DNA of 64,000 nucleotides from DASUGC01 sp035606665 (GTDB lineage Bacteria; Acidobacteriota; Vicinamibacteria; Vicinamibacterales; SCN-69-37): contig DATNEY010000034.1 in the NCBI GenBank assembly GCA_035606665.1, positions 186,001 through 250,000 of the forward strand, written 5' to 3'. The translations under genes and the position numbers were made by a program. Below the pieces are notes generated by a model. It saw only the letters and a program-made list of their open reading frames with translations. It was not told the DNA's origin and did no database searches. Below, in pieces: positions 41,882 to 50,135 of the stretch (positions are counted from its first letter, which is position 1; each line of letters starts with the position of its first letter).

Positions 41882-42745
41882 CTACTCGTCCTCGGTCTTT
41901 CGATCGCCCAGGAGACCCAGGCGCTTCGACATCACGAGCGACAAACCCGCCGATGCGAAAAAGCCCAGACCAATCGAAATAAGCAGCACGCTGAACATGA
42001 AAACCGGGTCGGCGTGCAGCGGGTCGATGTTGCGACTCACGTAGTTCAGCCCGATGCCGGCGGCCCCAAGCACGACGCCCGCCTGCATCGACCACAGGAT
42101 ACGCGAGACCGGCGAACCCATCACCCTCGGTCCCCCATCCAGGGAGATCGGGGAAGACTTCAAGAACCTGGAACCCGCGGATGATTGGACGTAAGCCAGC
42201 AGCTCGTCGTTTCCGGTGAAGCGATCGAGGAGCTTGGTGTGGGCTTCAGCCTGGACCTTCGCGAGGCGGCCCCAGCGGCGGTAGTCGATCGCCGTGCGGA
42301 CGAGCCAGCCAAGGGCACCGGCGACTGTCAGGAAGATGAAGAACACGCCCATCATCTCCATCGTGTTGTTCCAGGCGCGCTCACGCGGGTCGTAGTAGCT
42401 GTAGTACTCGCTGTTGTTCGAGTATTTGCTCAGGTAGTAGGACGGGTTTCGAACGATCTCGGGATGCTGCTTCACGAACGCAGACACCGCCGGGTACGCC
42501 GTCATGTAGTCCTCACGCGTCATGAGGTTCGGGTCCAGCCGGAGGATCTGGCCGAGCGACGGCGAGTATTGCCGGAGGACGGCGTAGAACTGCTCGCGGA
42601 CGTCCTCCGCACTCTTGTCAGAGGTCGCGGGCTGGGAGGAAGCCGTCTGGGCCGAGGGGCGGGCCGGCATGGCCAGCACGGCGGCGCCGCAAACGACTGC
42701 AAATACAAGGTTTCTGGTCAGGTTCGAACGAAAGAAAGCGGTCAT
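41882..42745 (-). CDS. Membrane protein upstream of the sigma factor
   Basis: A 287-residue protein of no recognised family. Signal peptide ~1-32 (cleavage after PSAQ), a Tyr/Asn-rich periplasmic region (~35-125: YYLSKYSNNSEYYSYYD), two membrane helices (~130-150, ~212-232) with a cytoplasmic loop between them, and a last helix pair near ~245-270. The loop has a coiled-coil-like RLAKVQAEAHTKLLDRF. It precedes the ECF sigma gene by 13 bases. A role as the sensor or as a regulon member is possible; sequence alone does not decide. Confidence 0.7.
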   Translation of the reverse strand: MTAFFRSNLTRNLVFAVVCGAAVLAMPARPSAQTASSQPATSDKSAEDVREQFYAVLRQYSPSLGQILRLDPNLMTREDYMTAYPAVSAFVKQHPEIVRNPSYYLSKYSNNSEYYSYYDPRERAWNNTMEMMGVFFIFLTVAGALGWLVRTAIDYRRWGRLAKVQAEAHTKLLDRFTGNDELLAYVQSSAGSRFLKSSPISLDGGPRVMGSPVSRILWSMQAGVVLGAAGIGLNYVSRNIDPLHADPVFMFSVLLISIGLGFFASAGLSLVMSKRLGLLGDRKTEDE

Positions 42746-42783
42746 GCCTCTAGATACGCCGACACCTACCGCTGGTTAACCGG

Positions 42784-42817
42784 CAACCTGCAACCAACAA
42801 AAGGGCTTTGCAGGTTG
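42784..42817 (-). terminator. Hairpin after the adaptor gene (GGTTGTA family)
   Basis: CAACCTGCAA (42784-42793) pairs perfectly with TTGCAGGTTG (42808-42817) across a 14-base loop and starts at the adaptor stop codon. On the minus strand the loop CCCTTTTG and following TTGG are not a good T-tract, so a termination role is weak. The stem contains GCAGGTTG, the same unit as the array at 48455. Confidence 0.4.
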
Positions 42818-43996
42818 TTAGCGAAGTCTCACCCTGGCTCCGTCCATCAGGGATTCGCCCGGGTAGGCGACGACGCGCTCGCCAGGGGCCAGGCCCTCCA
42901 GAACCTCGGCGAGCTGATCGTTGCGCTGACCGATCTTCAGGGTCTTTCGCCGGAGCACATCACTTTCGACCGTGAATACCGCCCAGTCGCCTGACAACCG
43001 AAACAGGCTGCTCGTCGGCACCGTCAGTGCGTCCGCCTTTTCCCAGACGACGATGCGAACCTCGACGCGGAAGCCATCGCCAAGCGAGGCACGGCGCTCG
43101 CGCGGATCCACGAAGTCGATGACGACATTGACGCGCTGTTCTTCGACACCCAGGGCCGAGATCTTCATGAAGCCCGCAGGCTCGATCCGCTGGACACGGC
43201 CGGCGAGCGTCCCTTCCCCGCCCCAGCGCTCGATCGTGACAGCGGCGCCTGACCGGACCCTGACCGCATCGGTAGACAAGAGATCCGAGACAATCTCGAG
43301 ATCGTCCAGATTCCCCATCTCAATGAGCGGGACGCCCGGAAGCACTACGGCCTCGCTCTCCTGCATGCGCTTCAGGATCACACCGGCAATCGGCGCCGTG
43401 ATCGTGACGGCGCGGCCGCTGGCGGCTTCGCCGCGGGATACGAGCGCGGCCCTGGCGGCCGCCAGCTCGAATTCCGCCGCGCGAGTCGCGGCCGCCGACG
43501 CCGCGGCAGCTTCGCGAAGGCCGCGCGCACGAGCGTCAGCCTGTTCGAAGATCTCGCGCGGCCCGTACCCTGTGTCGAACAACTGCTTCGCGCGCGCCGC
43601 ATCGGCCTCCGCCTGCTTGAACTCGACCGCGAGCCGCTGTTCGTCAGCCCTGGCGCGACCGGTCGCGGCTTCCGCTGCGTTCACGCGCGCTTCGCCCGTC
43701 GCCTGCGTGCGCGCATCGAGCGGCGCGGGCGCCGCCGGCTGAATCACCGCAAGCGGCGCGCCCGCCTTGACGACATCTCCTGGGCGAGACTCAATGCGCA
43801 AGACTCGTCCTGCGACAGGCGCCGAGACCACGAACCGCCGCCGCAGACGCGTCTCGCCTTCCTCGTCGACCGTGACCTTCATCGGCCCGCGCCCTGCCGT
43901 CGCGACTTCGACGTCGATGACTCGAGGTGAGAGCGACAGCCAAAGAACGCCCCCGACGACGACCGCGATCACGAGCCACCACAAGTACTTTTTCAT
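42818..43996 (-). CDS. Efflux RND/HlyD-type periplasmic adaptor
   Basis: A 392-residue membrane-fusion protein of a tripartite exporter. One N-terminal membrane helix (MKKYLWWLVIAVVVGGVLWL), a lipoyl half-domain (VSAPVAGRVLRIESRPGDVVKAGAPLAVI), a long alpha-helical hairpin rich in Ala/Arg/Glu (~90-180), the second lipoyl half (ITAPIAGVILKRMQESEAVVLPG) and a beta-barrel region. The ATG at 43996 overlaps the permease stop (ATGA). Paired with the FtsX-type permease and ATPase, it builds a MacAB-like system; the outer-membrane component is not in this window. Confidence 0.92.
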   Translation of the reverse strand: MKKYLWWLVIAVVVGGVLWLSLSPRVIDVEVATAGRGPMKVTVDEEGETRLRRRFVVSAPVAGRVLRIESRPGDVVKAGAPLAVIQPAAPAPLDARTQATGEARVNAAEAATGRARADEQRLAVEFKQAEADAARAKQLFDTGYGPREIFEQADARARGLREAAAASAAATRAAEFELAAARAALVSRGEAASGRAVTITAPIAGVILKRMQESEAVVLPGVPLIEMGNLDDLEIVSDLLSTDAVRVRSGAAVTIERWGGEGTLAGRVQRIEPAGFMKISALGVEEQRVNVVIDFVDPRERRASLGDGFRVEVRIVVWEKADALTVPTSSLFRLSGDWAVFTVESDVLRRKTLKIGQRNDQLAEVLEGLAPGERVVAYPGESLMDGARVRLR

Positions 43997-46356
43997 TCCC
44001 TGACCTTGAGGACTCCCACGAGGTCGAGCCTGTCGACCCGTCGTCGCACAACCAGCCCCGAGATGATCGCCGATATGGTGACCACTGTCACCGCGAACAG
44101 GCGCGTCCTGGGCGTGACGATCAGTGGAAATCTGTAGAGCTCGCTGTCGGTGGCCCATACGACCAGCGCACCGAGACCCTGCCCGACGGCGAGGCCGATC
44201 GGCAGCGCGCACAGAACGATGACCGCCAGTTCGCCGAGCAGGATCGCCGACACTTCACGCCGCGTGAAGCCGAGCACACGCAGGCTGGCCAGGTCGCGGC
44301 TGCGCTCGGACAGGATGATGCGTGATGCGTTGTAGACGACGCCGCCTGCGATGAGCGCCGCGAACATCACGTTGAAAACGATCATCGTGTTCATGTTCTG
44401 GGCAATGGTCTCCTGAAAGCTCTGCACCGCCGCGCGTTTGAGCAGCACCCCCGCCACGACGGGCGTGCGCTTCAGCCGCTCATAGATCGCATCTTCCTTT
44501 GATGAATCGATGCGCAGGTACGCGCCGGAGACTGAGCCGGCCTCCCGCATGAGCTTCCACAACGAGTCCTGCGTCATGTATGCGGACATCCCCATGTAGT
44601 CGTGAACGAGGCGCTGCACCCGCACCTGTCGCACGGGTCTGGCGCCTTCGAGGACACGAAGCTCGACTACGTCGCCGGCCTTGATGTCCAGCACCCCGCC
44701 GAGCGTCGCGGACATGACGAGCCCATCGGCCGCAAGCGGTACCGGTTCGAGGTCCTGGTCGAGCACGCGATTGAGTTGGGGATCCGGAGACAGGCCCGTG
44801 ATAGCCGTTCGCCTGGAGCGATGGCCGTGCCGGATGTCCACGGGCACGACGCGCGTGGTCTCCATCATGAGCACCCCGTCGATCGCGCGAAGCTCGTGGG
44901 CGGCCGATGCCGACGCGGGCTCATTGAAGGTCAGCGTCACATCCTGGCGCTGCATGACCTCGAATTGCGCGCGGAGGAGCTCCTGGATCGCGTCGATGAA
45001 GAAGAGGCCGACCACGAGAATCGCGACGGCGAGGCTCACGCCGACGATCGCGAGCGAGGTCCGAATCGGCTGACTCGCCGTGTTCCGCAGCACCATCCTG
45101 ACGGCGGGTGGCGCCCGTTTTCTGAAGCCGAATCGTTCAATCAGTGTCTGCCGGTACCGCTCCGGCGCGGGCGGCCGCATCGCTTCGGCCGGCGCGAGCG
45201 ACACGACGTGACGCACGGCAGTCACAGCGCCGACGACTCCCGCGCCCGCGCCAATCAGCAGCGCGCGCACCATGTACACCGGCGACACGTGGTGAACGAG
45301 CGAGGGAAACTTGAAGAAGTCGTTGTAGAGCCCGACCATCCCCACACCGAGCCACTTGCCCAGCGCCAGGCCCACAAAAGCACCAGTGAGCGAGATCGCC
45401 AGGCTCCAGCCCATGTAGTGCCGGGCCAGCTCGCCGTTTGTATATCCAACCGCCTTGAGCGCCGCGATCTGCTCACGCTGCACCGCGACGATCCGGTTGA
45501 GTGACACGTTGAGCAGGAATGCCGCCACGCCGAGGAAGATCGCCGGCACGATGATGCCGGCCGTCTGCAGCTGCGTCAGCTCATTCTCGAGAAACCACGC
45601 CGACGTCTGCAGCCGCCGCGGTATCGCTCCGAGGCTGCCGTACGGTTCGAGCAAGGCGTCGGCCTCCGCCATGGCCGCGGGTTCGTCGGCGCCGGGCGAC
45701 AACCGGAGGGAGACATCGTTGAATCCGCCTTCCATGTTGAAGGCGGCACCAAGCGCACGGCGCTCCATCCAGAAGATCCCAAGGCGCTTCGCATCCGGCA
45801 GCAGATCGCCCGGCCGGATGCTATAGACGTACTCGGGAGACAACGCGACGCCGACGATCCGCAGATCACGGCGGGTGCCGTTGATGATGGCGCCGATCCG
45901 ATCGCCGGGGCCAAGCCCCCGCTTCTCAGCAAAGCCTTCGCTCACCAGCACCTCGTCGGCGCGGCCCGGCTCGGGGTCGCGTCCGCTCCTCAGGAAGACG
46001 TCGTTCAACGGCCGCCGGCGCGGAAACTCCATCGAGATCAACCGGCCGGTCATCGGCTCGGTGACGCCGGGAAGATCGACGGTTACATCGACGACCACCC
46101 GCGCGTCGGCCTGCGCGACGCCATCGATCTGGAGCAGGCGCGAGGTCAGGGACAACGGCGCGCGCTTCGCATTGAGGAAGACATCGCCGAAGCGATAGTC
46201 GGCGTAATAGGCCGCGCGCGTCCGCTGGAGCGAATCGAAGGTGCTGTAGTACGCGACGTACATCGCGATGCCGGCCGAGAGCACGAGGGCGATCGCAATC
46301 GCCTGGCTCCGCACGTGCAGCAAGTCGCGGATGAGTTTCCGGTGGATCGCGCGCAC
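43993..46356 (-). CDS. ABC transporter permease, FtsX/MacB type
   Basis: A 787-residue membrane protein with two FtsX domains: four-helix cores at ~260-390 and ~655-780, and large periplasmic domains between (~45-235, ~450-630), consistent with MacB/LolC-type ATP-driven lipoprotein or small-molecule extrusion. It starts with GTG at 46356 (MRAIHRKLIRDLLHVRSQAI). Helix patterns are those of a duplicated permease, so one copy would be a full permease unit. Upstream ATPase ends 9 bases before; downstream adaptor overlaps. Confidence 0.92.
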   Translation of the reverse strand: MRAIHRKLIRDLLHVRSQAIAIALVLSAGIAMYVAYYSTFDSLQRTRAAYYADYRFGDVFLNAKRAPLSLTSRLLQIDGVAQADARVVVDVTVDLPGVTEPMTGRLISMEFPRRRPLNDVFLRSGRDPEPGRADEVLVSEGFAEKRGLGPGDRIGAIINGTRRDLRIVGVALSPEYVYSIRPGDLLPDAKRLGIFWMERRALGAAFNMEGGFNDVSLRLSPGADEPAAMAEADALLEPYGSLGAIPRRLQTSAWFLENELTQLQTAGIIVPAIFLGVAAFLLNVSLNRIVAVQREQIAALKAVGYTNGELARHYMGWSLAISLTGAFVGLALGKWLGVGMVGLYNDFFKFPSLVHHVSPVYMVRALLIGAGAGVVGAVTAVRHVVSLAPAEAMRPPAPERYRQTLIERFGFRKRAPPAVRMVLRNTASQPIRTSLAIVGVSLAVAILVVGLFFIDAIQELLRAQFEVMQRQDVTLTFNEPASASAAHELRAIDGVLMMETTRVVPVDIRHGHRSRRTAITGLSPDPQLNRVLDQDLEPVPLAADGLVMSATLGGVLDIKAGDVVELRVLEGARPVRQVRVQRLVHDYMGMSAYMTQDSLWKLMREAGSVSGAYLRIDSSKEDAIYERLKRTPVVAGVLLKRAAVQSFQETIAQNMNTMIVFNVMFAALIAGGVVYNASRIILSERSRDLASLRVLGFTRREVSAILLGELAVIVLCALPIGLAVGQGLGALVVWATDSELYRFPLIVTPRTRLFAVTVVTISAIISGLVVRRRVDRLDLVGVLKVRE

Positions 46357-46365
46357 TGATTACCG

Positions 46366-47109
46366 TTACCAGCGCAGGTCCGACGCAGGCAGCCGGCGTT
46401 CGTTCCGGCGCTCCTGGACGATGTGGCCGTCCGCCAGCGAGATCACCCGGTCGGCCATGTCCGCGACGGCGGCATTGTGCGTAATGACGACGGTCGTCGT
46501 GCCCAGCTCTTCGTTGACGCGCGCGATCGCCTCGAGCACGACAACGCCCGTATTGATGTCGAGCGCGCCGGTCGGCTCGTCGCAGAGCAGCACATCGGGC
46601 CGCTTGGCGATGGCTCGCGCGATCGCCACGCGCTGCTGTTCGCCGCCCGAGAGCTGCGAGGGGAAGTGGTCCTGGCGGGGCGTCAGGTTCACGAGCGCGA
46701 GGGCGTCCTCCGGCTTCATCGGCGACGTGACGATGTCCGTGACGAGGGCGACGTTCTCGCGGGCCGTCAGGCTGGGAATCAGGTTGTAGAACTGGAAGAC
46801 GAAGCCGACGTTCTGCCGGCGATAGCCGGTCAGCTCGGCTTCGCTGGCGTTGGTGAGCTCCCGGTCGCGATACTGCACCCGCCCGCTGGTCGGTGTGTCG
46901 AGACCACCAACAATGTTGAGCAGGGTCGACTTGCCACTGCCGGATGGTCCGAGCAACACGACAAACTCGCCCGCCGCGATATCGAGCGAGATGCCGCGCA
47001 GCGCGTGCACATCGACTTCGCCCATCCGATAGATCTTCGTGACACCTTCCAGGGAAAGCACGGCGGGCGTGGCTGACACGCCATCTATCTTATTGGCGAA
47101 CTGACTCAT
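46366..47109 (-). CDS. ABC transporter ATP-binding protein, LolD/MacB type
   Basis: A 247-residue ATPase that powers the FtsX-type permease. Walker A GPSGSGKSTLLNIVGGLDTP, Q-loop QFYNLIPS, signature LSGGEQQRVAIARA, Walker B VLLCDEPTGALD and the H-switch ITHNAAV are all intact. The N-terminus has a short leader (MSQFANKIDGVSATPAVLS) before the ABC domain. The start lies 164 bases from the divergent membrane operon that carries the sigma-54 box at 47200. First gene of the exporter operon. Confidence 0.94.
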   Translation of the reverse strand: MSQFANKIDGVSATPAVLSLEGVTKIYRMGEVDVHALRGISLDIAAGEFVVLLGPSGSGKSTLLNIVGGLDTPTSGRVQYRDRELTNASEAELTGYRRQNVGFVFQFYNLIPSLTARENVALVTDIVTSPMKPEDALALVNLTPRQDHFPSQLSGGEQQRVAIARAIAKRPDVLLCDEPTGALDINTGVVVLEAIARVNEELGTTTVVITHNAAVADMADRVISLADGHIVQERRNERRLPASDLRW

Positions 47110-47199
47110 GGACTGCTGCTCTTAGGTAGCTTCTTGCCCACTTCGCGCGAGCCAGGCTCGACTCCCCGCGCCTCTGATGCAATCCCACCATTCCGCCAC

Positions 47200-47215
47200 T
47201 GGCACATGTCCTGCA
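47200..47215 (+). promoter_or_regulatory. Sigma-54 promoter before the YqjD-like operon
   Basis: TGGCACATGTCCTGCA matches the sigma-54 consensus TGGCACGNNNNTTGCW in 10 of 12 defined positions, with both invariant dinucleotides (GG at -24, GC at -12) and correct spacing. Transcription would start near 47226, giving a ~48-base leader with an AAGGAG site before the ATG at 47274. Confidence 0.65.
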
Positions 47216-47273
47216 GTTTGTTGACGGTCAGAACGCCACGTGAGGCGTTCATGACTTTCCTGAAGGAGTTGAC

Positions 47274-47591
47274 ATGTCCAACACGACGTACCGATCCACC
47301 ACGCGCGACGCGGCCGACGACATTTCGAACATGGCGAGCGAAGCGACCGACGCGGCTGCGAAGGTAGCCGACAACGTTTCAGACATGGCGTCGCGGGTCT
47401 CCGAGCGCGCGTCGGCGATCGGCAAGAAGGCTGTCGACCAGTTCAGCGCCACGACGGAGTACTTCCGCGATCACGACGTCAATGCCATCGCCTCCGACGT
47501 CAAGTCCTGGGTGAAGGCCAACCCGACGCAGGCCCTCGTCGCGGCCGCGGCTGTCGGCTTCCTCGCCGCCACCCTCATCCGCCGACGGTAG
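47274..47591 (+). CDS. YqjD/ElaB-like (DUF883-type) tail-anchored protein
   Basis: A 105-residue protein with a long amphipathic Ala/Asp/Ser-rich helix (ATDAAAKVADNVSDMASRVSERASAIGKKAVDQ) and a C-terminal membrane anchor GFLAATLIRRR, the layout of YqjD/ElaB inner-membrane proteins that tie ribosomes to the membrane under stress in E. coli. AAGGAG precedes the ATG. It heads a three-gene unit with a holin-family and a DUF3618 protein, and a sigma-54 promoter lies upstream. Ribosome binding here is inference from family. Confidence 0.83.
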   Translation: MSNTTYRSTTRDAADDISNMASEATDAAAKVADNVSDMASRVSERASAIGKKAVDQFSATTEYFRDHDVNAIASDVKSWVKANPTQALVAAAAVGFLAATLIRRR

Positions 47592-47599
47592 GAGCAGCT

Positions 47600-47986
47600 G
47601 TGTCCACCGAGGATCGCTCCATCGGCGCCGTCATCTCGGACATCGTCGGCGATCTCCAGGAGATCGTCCGGGCCGAGGTCCGGCTGGCCAGGGCGGAGGT
47701 TCGCGAGGAAATCGCCAAGATCAGGCGTGGCGCCGTCCTGACGGTTTCGGGAGCCGTCATCCTGGTCCTGGCGTTCGGGCTGATGCTGCTCTCAGCGGTC
47801 TACGCCCTGGCGCTCGTCTGGCCGCTCTGGATGGCGGCCCTGGCCGTTGGAGCGGTCACAGCAGTGGCCGGCGCGGCGCTCGCAATGGCCGGCCGCAAGC
47901 ACTTCGTTTCAGTGAAGCTGCCTCCGCAGAGGACAGCAGCCACAGTCAGGGAGAATCTCCAGTGGGCGAAGACACGAACCAAATAG
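47600..47986 (+). CDS. Phage-holin family (DUF1469/Holin-X) membrane protein
   Basis: A 128-residue protein with an N-terminal amphipathic region (IGAVISDIVGDLQEIVRAEVRLARAEVREEI) and two membrane helices (~52-72 and ~75-97), matching the actinobacterial Holin-X/YqjE family. Despite the name these are usually chromosomal membrane-stress proteins, not lysis proteins. GTG start with AGGAG 6 bases upstream. The next gene overlaps its 3' end by 25 bases. Confidence 0.85.
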   Translation: MSTEDRSIGAVISDIVGDLQEIVRAEVRLARAEVREEIAKIRRGAVLTVSGAVILVLAFGLMLLSAVYALALVWPLWMAALAVGAVTAVAGAALAMAGRKHFVSVKLPPQRTAATVRENLQWAKTRTK

Positions 47987-48411
47987 AACGCGAGATTCGG
48001 AACAAGCGCGAACATCTCGGTCGCAACCTCGACGAGCTCGGAGACCGCGCACGGGAGCTCGCCGACTGGCGCACGCACTACCAGAACCATGCGGGCACGT
48101 GCCTGGGCATGGCGTTCGCCGCAGGAGCGGTTCTCGCGATGGCGCTGGTGCCACGCAGCAGCGGCGACCACGACGTCACCGACCACGACAATAGCCACGA
48201 TCCATATCGGCCGCGCCTCGCCGCGGCGCCGTCGCGGCGCAACGGAACCCTCGCGCGGGTCATGCACGAAGCCGACGAGACCTGGGGACACATTGCGGAC
48301 GCGCTCTTGCGCACGGCGTCCGCGAAAGCCATCCAGGTCGTCTCGGAACTCGTGCCGGCAGTGCGGGAGCATCTGGAGCCGCAGCCGCCGTCGAACGATC
48401 ACGTGCACTGA
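47962..48411 (+). CDS. DUF3618 family protein
   Basis: A 149-residue protein with the DUF3618 N-terminus (NQIEREIRNKREHLGRNLDELGDRARELADW), a membrane helix at ~47-65 (CLGMAFAAGAVLAMALVP), a His/Asp-rich stretch (DHDVTDHDNSHD) and a C-terminal helix ending in HDHVH. It overlaps the holin-family gene by 25 bases, in the standard YqjD-YqjE-DUF3618 order. Start is GTG. Function in this cluster is unknown but presumably envelope stress. Confidence 0.82.
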   Translation: MGEDTNQIEREIRNKREHLGRNLDELGDRARELADWRTHYQNHAGTCLGMAFAAGAVLAMALVPRSSGDHDVTDHDNSHDPYRPRLAAAPSRRNGTLARVMHEADETWGHIADALLRTASAKAIQVVSELVPAVREHLEPQPPSNDHVH

Positions 48412-48454
48412 GACACACCCGTCTGAAGCCGGGCGAAGTCAAGAACCAATTGCA

Positions 48455-48482
48455 GGTTGTAGGTTGTTGGTTGAAGGTTGGT
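48455..48482. repeat. 7-bp array GGTTGNN
   Basis: Four exact 7-base steps: GGTTGTA (48455), GGTTGTT (48462), GGTTGAA (48469), GGTTGGT (48476), preceded by TTGCA. The same TTGCAGGTTG leader occurs in the hairpin at 42784-42817. Confidence 0.75.
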
Positions 48483-48869
48483 GAGCAATCCCCCACCCAG
48501 GGGGTGGCGCCATGTCCGGGGGCGATCGCGCGTGCGGTCTCTCACATCTGGAACTTCGCGCGTCGGGCTCCATCAGCAGTGCGTCGCGAATTGCGACGTT
48601 GTGCGTCAGCACAGCGAGGAGATCGGGAGCGCGTCAGTTCACCGCTCGGCGCGAGCACAACGCCCGGTATGGCGCCGGCCGCCTGGCGATGGGGCTTGTG
48701 AGCCCGGTGGTCCGTCCGACACTGCGTCCTCCTTTCGGAAGATTCGGGCCCTTGAACACCGTTCGTGCGAACCCATCGGGCCCAACGCCTGGCGGCGTTC
48801 GATGGATCTGAATCCACACTACGCCTGCATCAGGGGGCTGTCAACGATCCAATCAAGCATCGCAATCGC

Positions 48870-48911
48870 GGTTCAGGGTTCAGGGTGCAGGGTTCCGGGT
48901 TCAGGGTGCGA
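48870..48911. repeat. 7-bp array GGTTCAG
   Basis: Six 7-base units: GGTTCAG, GGTTCAG, GGTGCAG, GGTTCCG, GGTTCAG, GGTGCGA. On the opposite strand the unit CTGAACC also occurs in the array at 33631-33678. Confidence 0.75.
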
Positions 48912-49005
48912 GGAACGTACTTCGCTTGTCGATGTTTGTTTTACAGATCTTGCACCGGCAGCAGAACGAACGCCTTGCCAATGAGGCGAGCCAGGTTTGA
49001 CCCGC

Positions 49006-49188
49006 CTAACGCAGGTTGATCGTCGGCCCGATGATGCCGAATGCTTGCAGCAGCCAGAGGCAGAGGACGAGCACGACGACGACGCGCAGCACGGTCTTGA
49101 TGGGCGGCGACATCGGAACGTAGTTCTCGATGAGGTACATCACGAGTCCGACGACAACCAGGACGACAATCAGGTAGATCAGGCTCAT
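49006..49188 (-). CDS. Thivi_2564-type small membrane protein
   Basis: A 60-residue protein, MSLIYLIVVLVVVGLVMYL then NYVPMSPPIKTVLRVVVVLVLCLWLLQAFGI, with two membrane helices joined by a short Pro-rich loop (YVPMSPPIK), the pattern of the Thivi_2564 family of unknown function. GGAG lies 6 bases before the ATG. A strong sigma-54 promoter match is centred at 49211-49226. Like the YqjD operon ~800 bases away, it is a small stress-type membrane protein under a sigma-54 box. Confidence 0.82.
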   Translation of the reverse strand: MSLIYLIVVLVVVGLVMYLIENYVPMSPPIKTVLRVVVVLVLCLWLLQAFGIIGPTINLR

Positions 49189-49210
49189 GGTCAGCTCCGG
49201 GCCTTAGTAC

Positions 49211-49226
49211 GGCAAGAACAGTGCCC
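49211..49226 (-). promoter_or_regulatory. Sigma-54 promoter before the small membrane protein
   Basis: On the minus strand GGGCACTGTTCTTGCC matches sigma-54 consensus with invariant GG (-24) and TTGC (-12) and exact spacing; the 3 mismatches are at less conserved positions. The start would be near 49200, 12 bases before the ATG at 49188. Confidence 0.65.
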
Positions 49227-49411
49227 AGCAAAAACTGACTATCGATGCTGTTCCTTGCGGGCGGACGGCCAAAGCTGGCTAATTCGTTACCCGGTTTGGC
49301 CTGGGGTGCGCCTTGGCTTCGACCCGAAGCACGCCCGTCATGACAGGCGCAATTCGGTGATGAATCCTTCCTTGCCGGAGCGCCCAATGCCGTCACGATC
49401 ACCCAGCGTGG

Positions 49412-49612
49412 TCAACGCCTTGCTGCGAGCTGGCCGGGCGAGCTCTTGTCTGTAACGTGACCGACGATCTCGTGGGTCCGCTTGTCAGTCGTCCAGACGT
49501 GGCCGCAGTAGGCGCACCGGAAATAATCCACGCGGGCAATGTCCGACATGCTGAGCTGGCGCGGGCTAGCGGCGAAGCAATTCGGGCAGGAGCGAGTCTG
49601 AACCGGACCCAT
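49412..49612 (-). CDS. Small zinc-ribbon protein A
   Basis: A 66-residue protein with one zinc ribbon: Cys9-x2-Cys12 (SCPNC), 20 residues, then Cys33-x2-Cys36 (CAYCGHVWTTDK), and a conserved tail HEIVGHVT. GAAGGTGG precedes the ATG. It is similar to the protein at 49913-50101 across the ribbon (CPNC, DI..V, FRCxxCGHVWTTDK, EIVxHxT). No family name is assigned. Similar ribbons occur in nucleic-acid-binding proteins, but binding is not shown here. Confidence 0.68.
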   Translation of the reverse strand: MGPVQTRSCPNCFAASPRQLSMSDIARVDYFRCAYCGHVWTTDKRTHEIVGHVTDKSSPGQLAARR

Positions 49613-49912
49613 AAGGGACCACCTTCAGTGCGATGCTGGCCGCGTGGGGGACGCGGCAGACCCACTCTAGTGATCACCCCGGCACCACATGCCGGACGCT
49701 TTATCAGGAGAGGTTGCTACGAGAGAATCCGGAGTCTAGACCCAGCGTCAACGCGGTACCTGTACCGAATTGCACACCCGGGCCTCGCCCTTCTTCGCCT
49801 TCGGGAAGGGTCACGAAGGTGCAACGGTTATGCGAAGGTTTCCGCGGACGGACAAGCTGCCTTCGGGTGTGGTTGCAACCGTGGCTACAGGAGCGTAGGC
49901 TTCGCGGCGGTC
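49613..49912. other. 300-bp gap between the two zinc-ribbon genes
   Basis: No additional gene is supported. The gap contains a GAAGG-rich direct repeat but no convincing promoter; it must hold the start signals of both divergent ribbon genes. Confidence 0.5.
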
Positions 49913-50101
49913 GTGCCTATCCTCTCGTGCCCCAACTGCGGCGCTCACACGCCGCGAGAGTTGTCCGGGCCTGACATCCTGAAGGTCAACCGCTACCGTT
50001 GCGGCGAGTGCGGCCATGTGTGGACGACCGACAAGACGACGAACGAGATCGTGACCCACATCACGCCGCTGACGCGGAAGCCGGCGGAGAAGAAGCCCTA
50101 G
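49913..50101 (+). CDS. Small zinc-ribbon protein B
   Basis: A 62-residue protein, MPILSCPNCGAHTPREL at its start, with the ribbon Cys6-x2-Cys9, 20 residues, Cys30-x2-Cys33 (CGECGHVWTTDK) and TNEIVTHIT tail. Starts at GTG 49913, the last plausible start before the ribbon; its ribosome-binding site is weak. It is a paralogue of the divergent gene at 49412, and the island nuclease at 53785 has a similar N-terminal ribbon. It ends 35 bases before the tRNA fragment. Confidence 0.65.
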   Translation: MPILSCPNCGAHTPRELSGPDILKVNRYRCGECGHVWTTDKTTNEIVTHITPLTRKPAEKKP

Positions 50102-50135
50102 CAGCCGAGAGACGGACGGATTTCTTAGGAAAGAT

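Larger units (their letters stand above)
48412..49005. other. 594-bp non-coding stretch with two heptamer arrays
   Basis: No convincing gene is seen on either strand. The stretch holds the GGTTGNN array (48455-48482), the GGTTCAG array (48870-48911) and otherwise GC-rich unremarkable DNA. It precedes (on the minus strand) the terminus of the small membrane gene at 49006. Confidence 0.6.

Noticed and set aside
47600..47986. Holin gene as evidence for a prophage
   Set aside because: This family is common in chromosomal membrane-stress operons beside YqjD and DUF3618 proteins; no other phage genes are near.
49457..50101. A 214-residue version of the second zinc-ribbon protein
   Set aside because: Its N-terminal part is the antisense of the first zinc-ribbon gene and has no coding support; only the final ~62 residues are kept.
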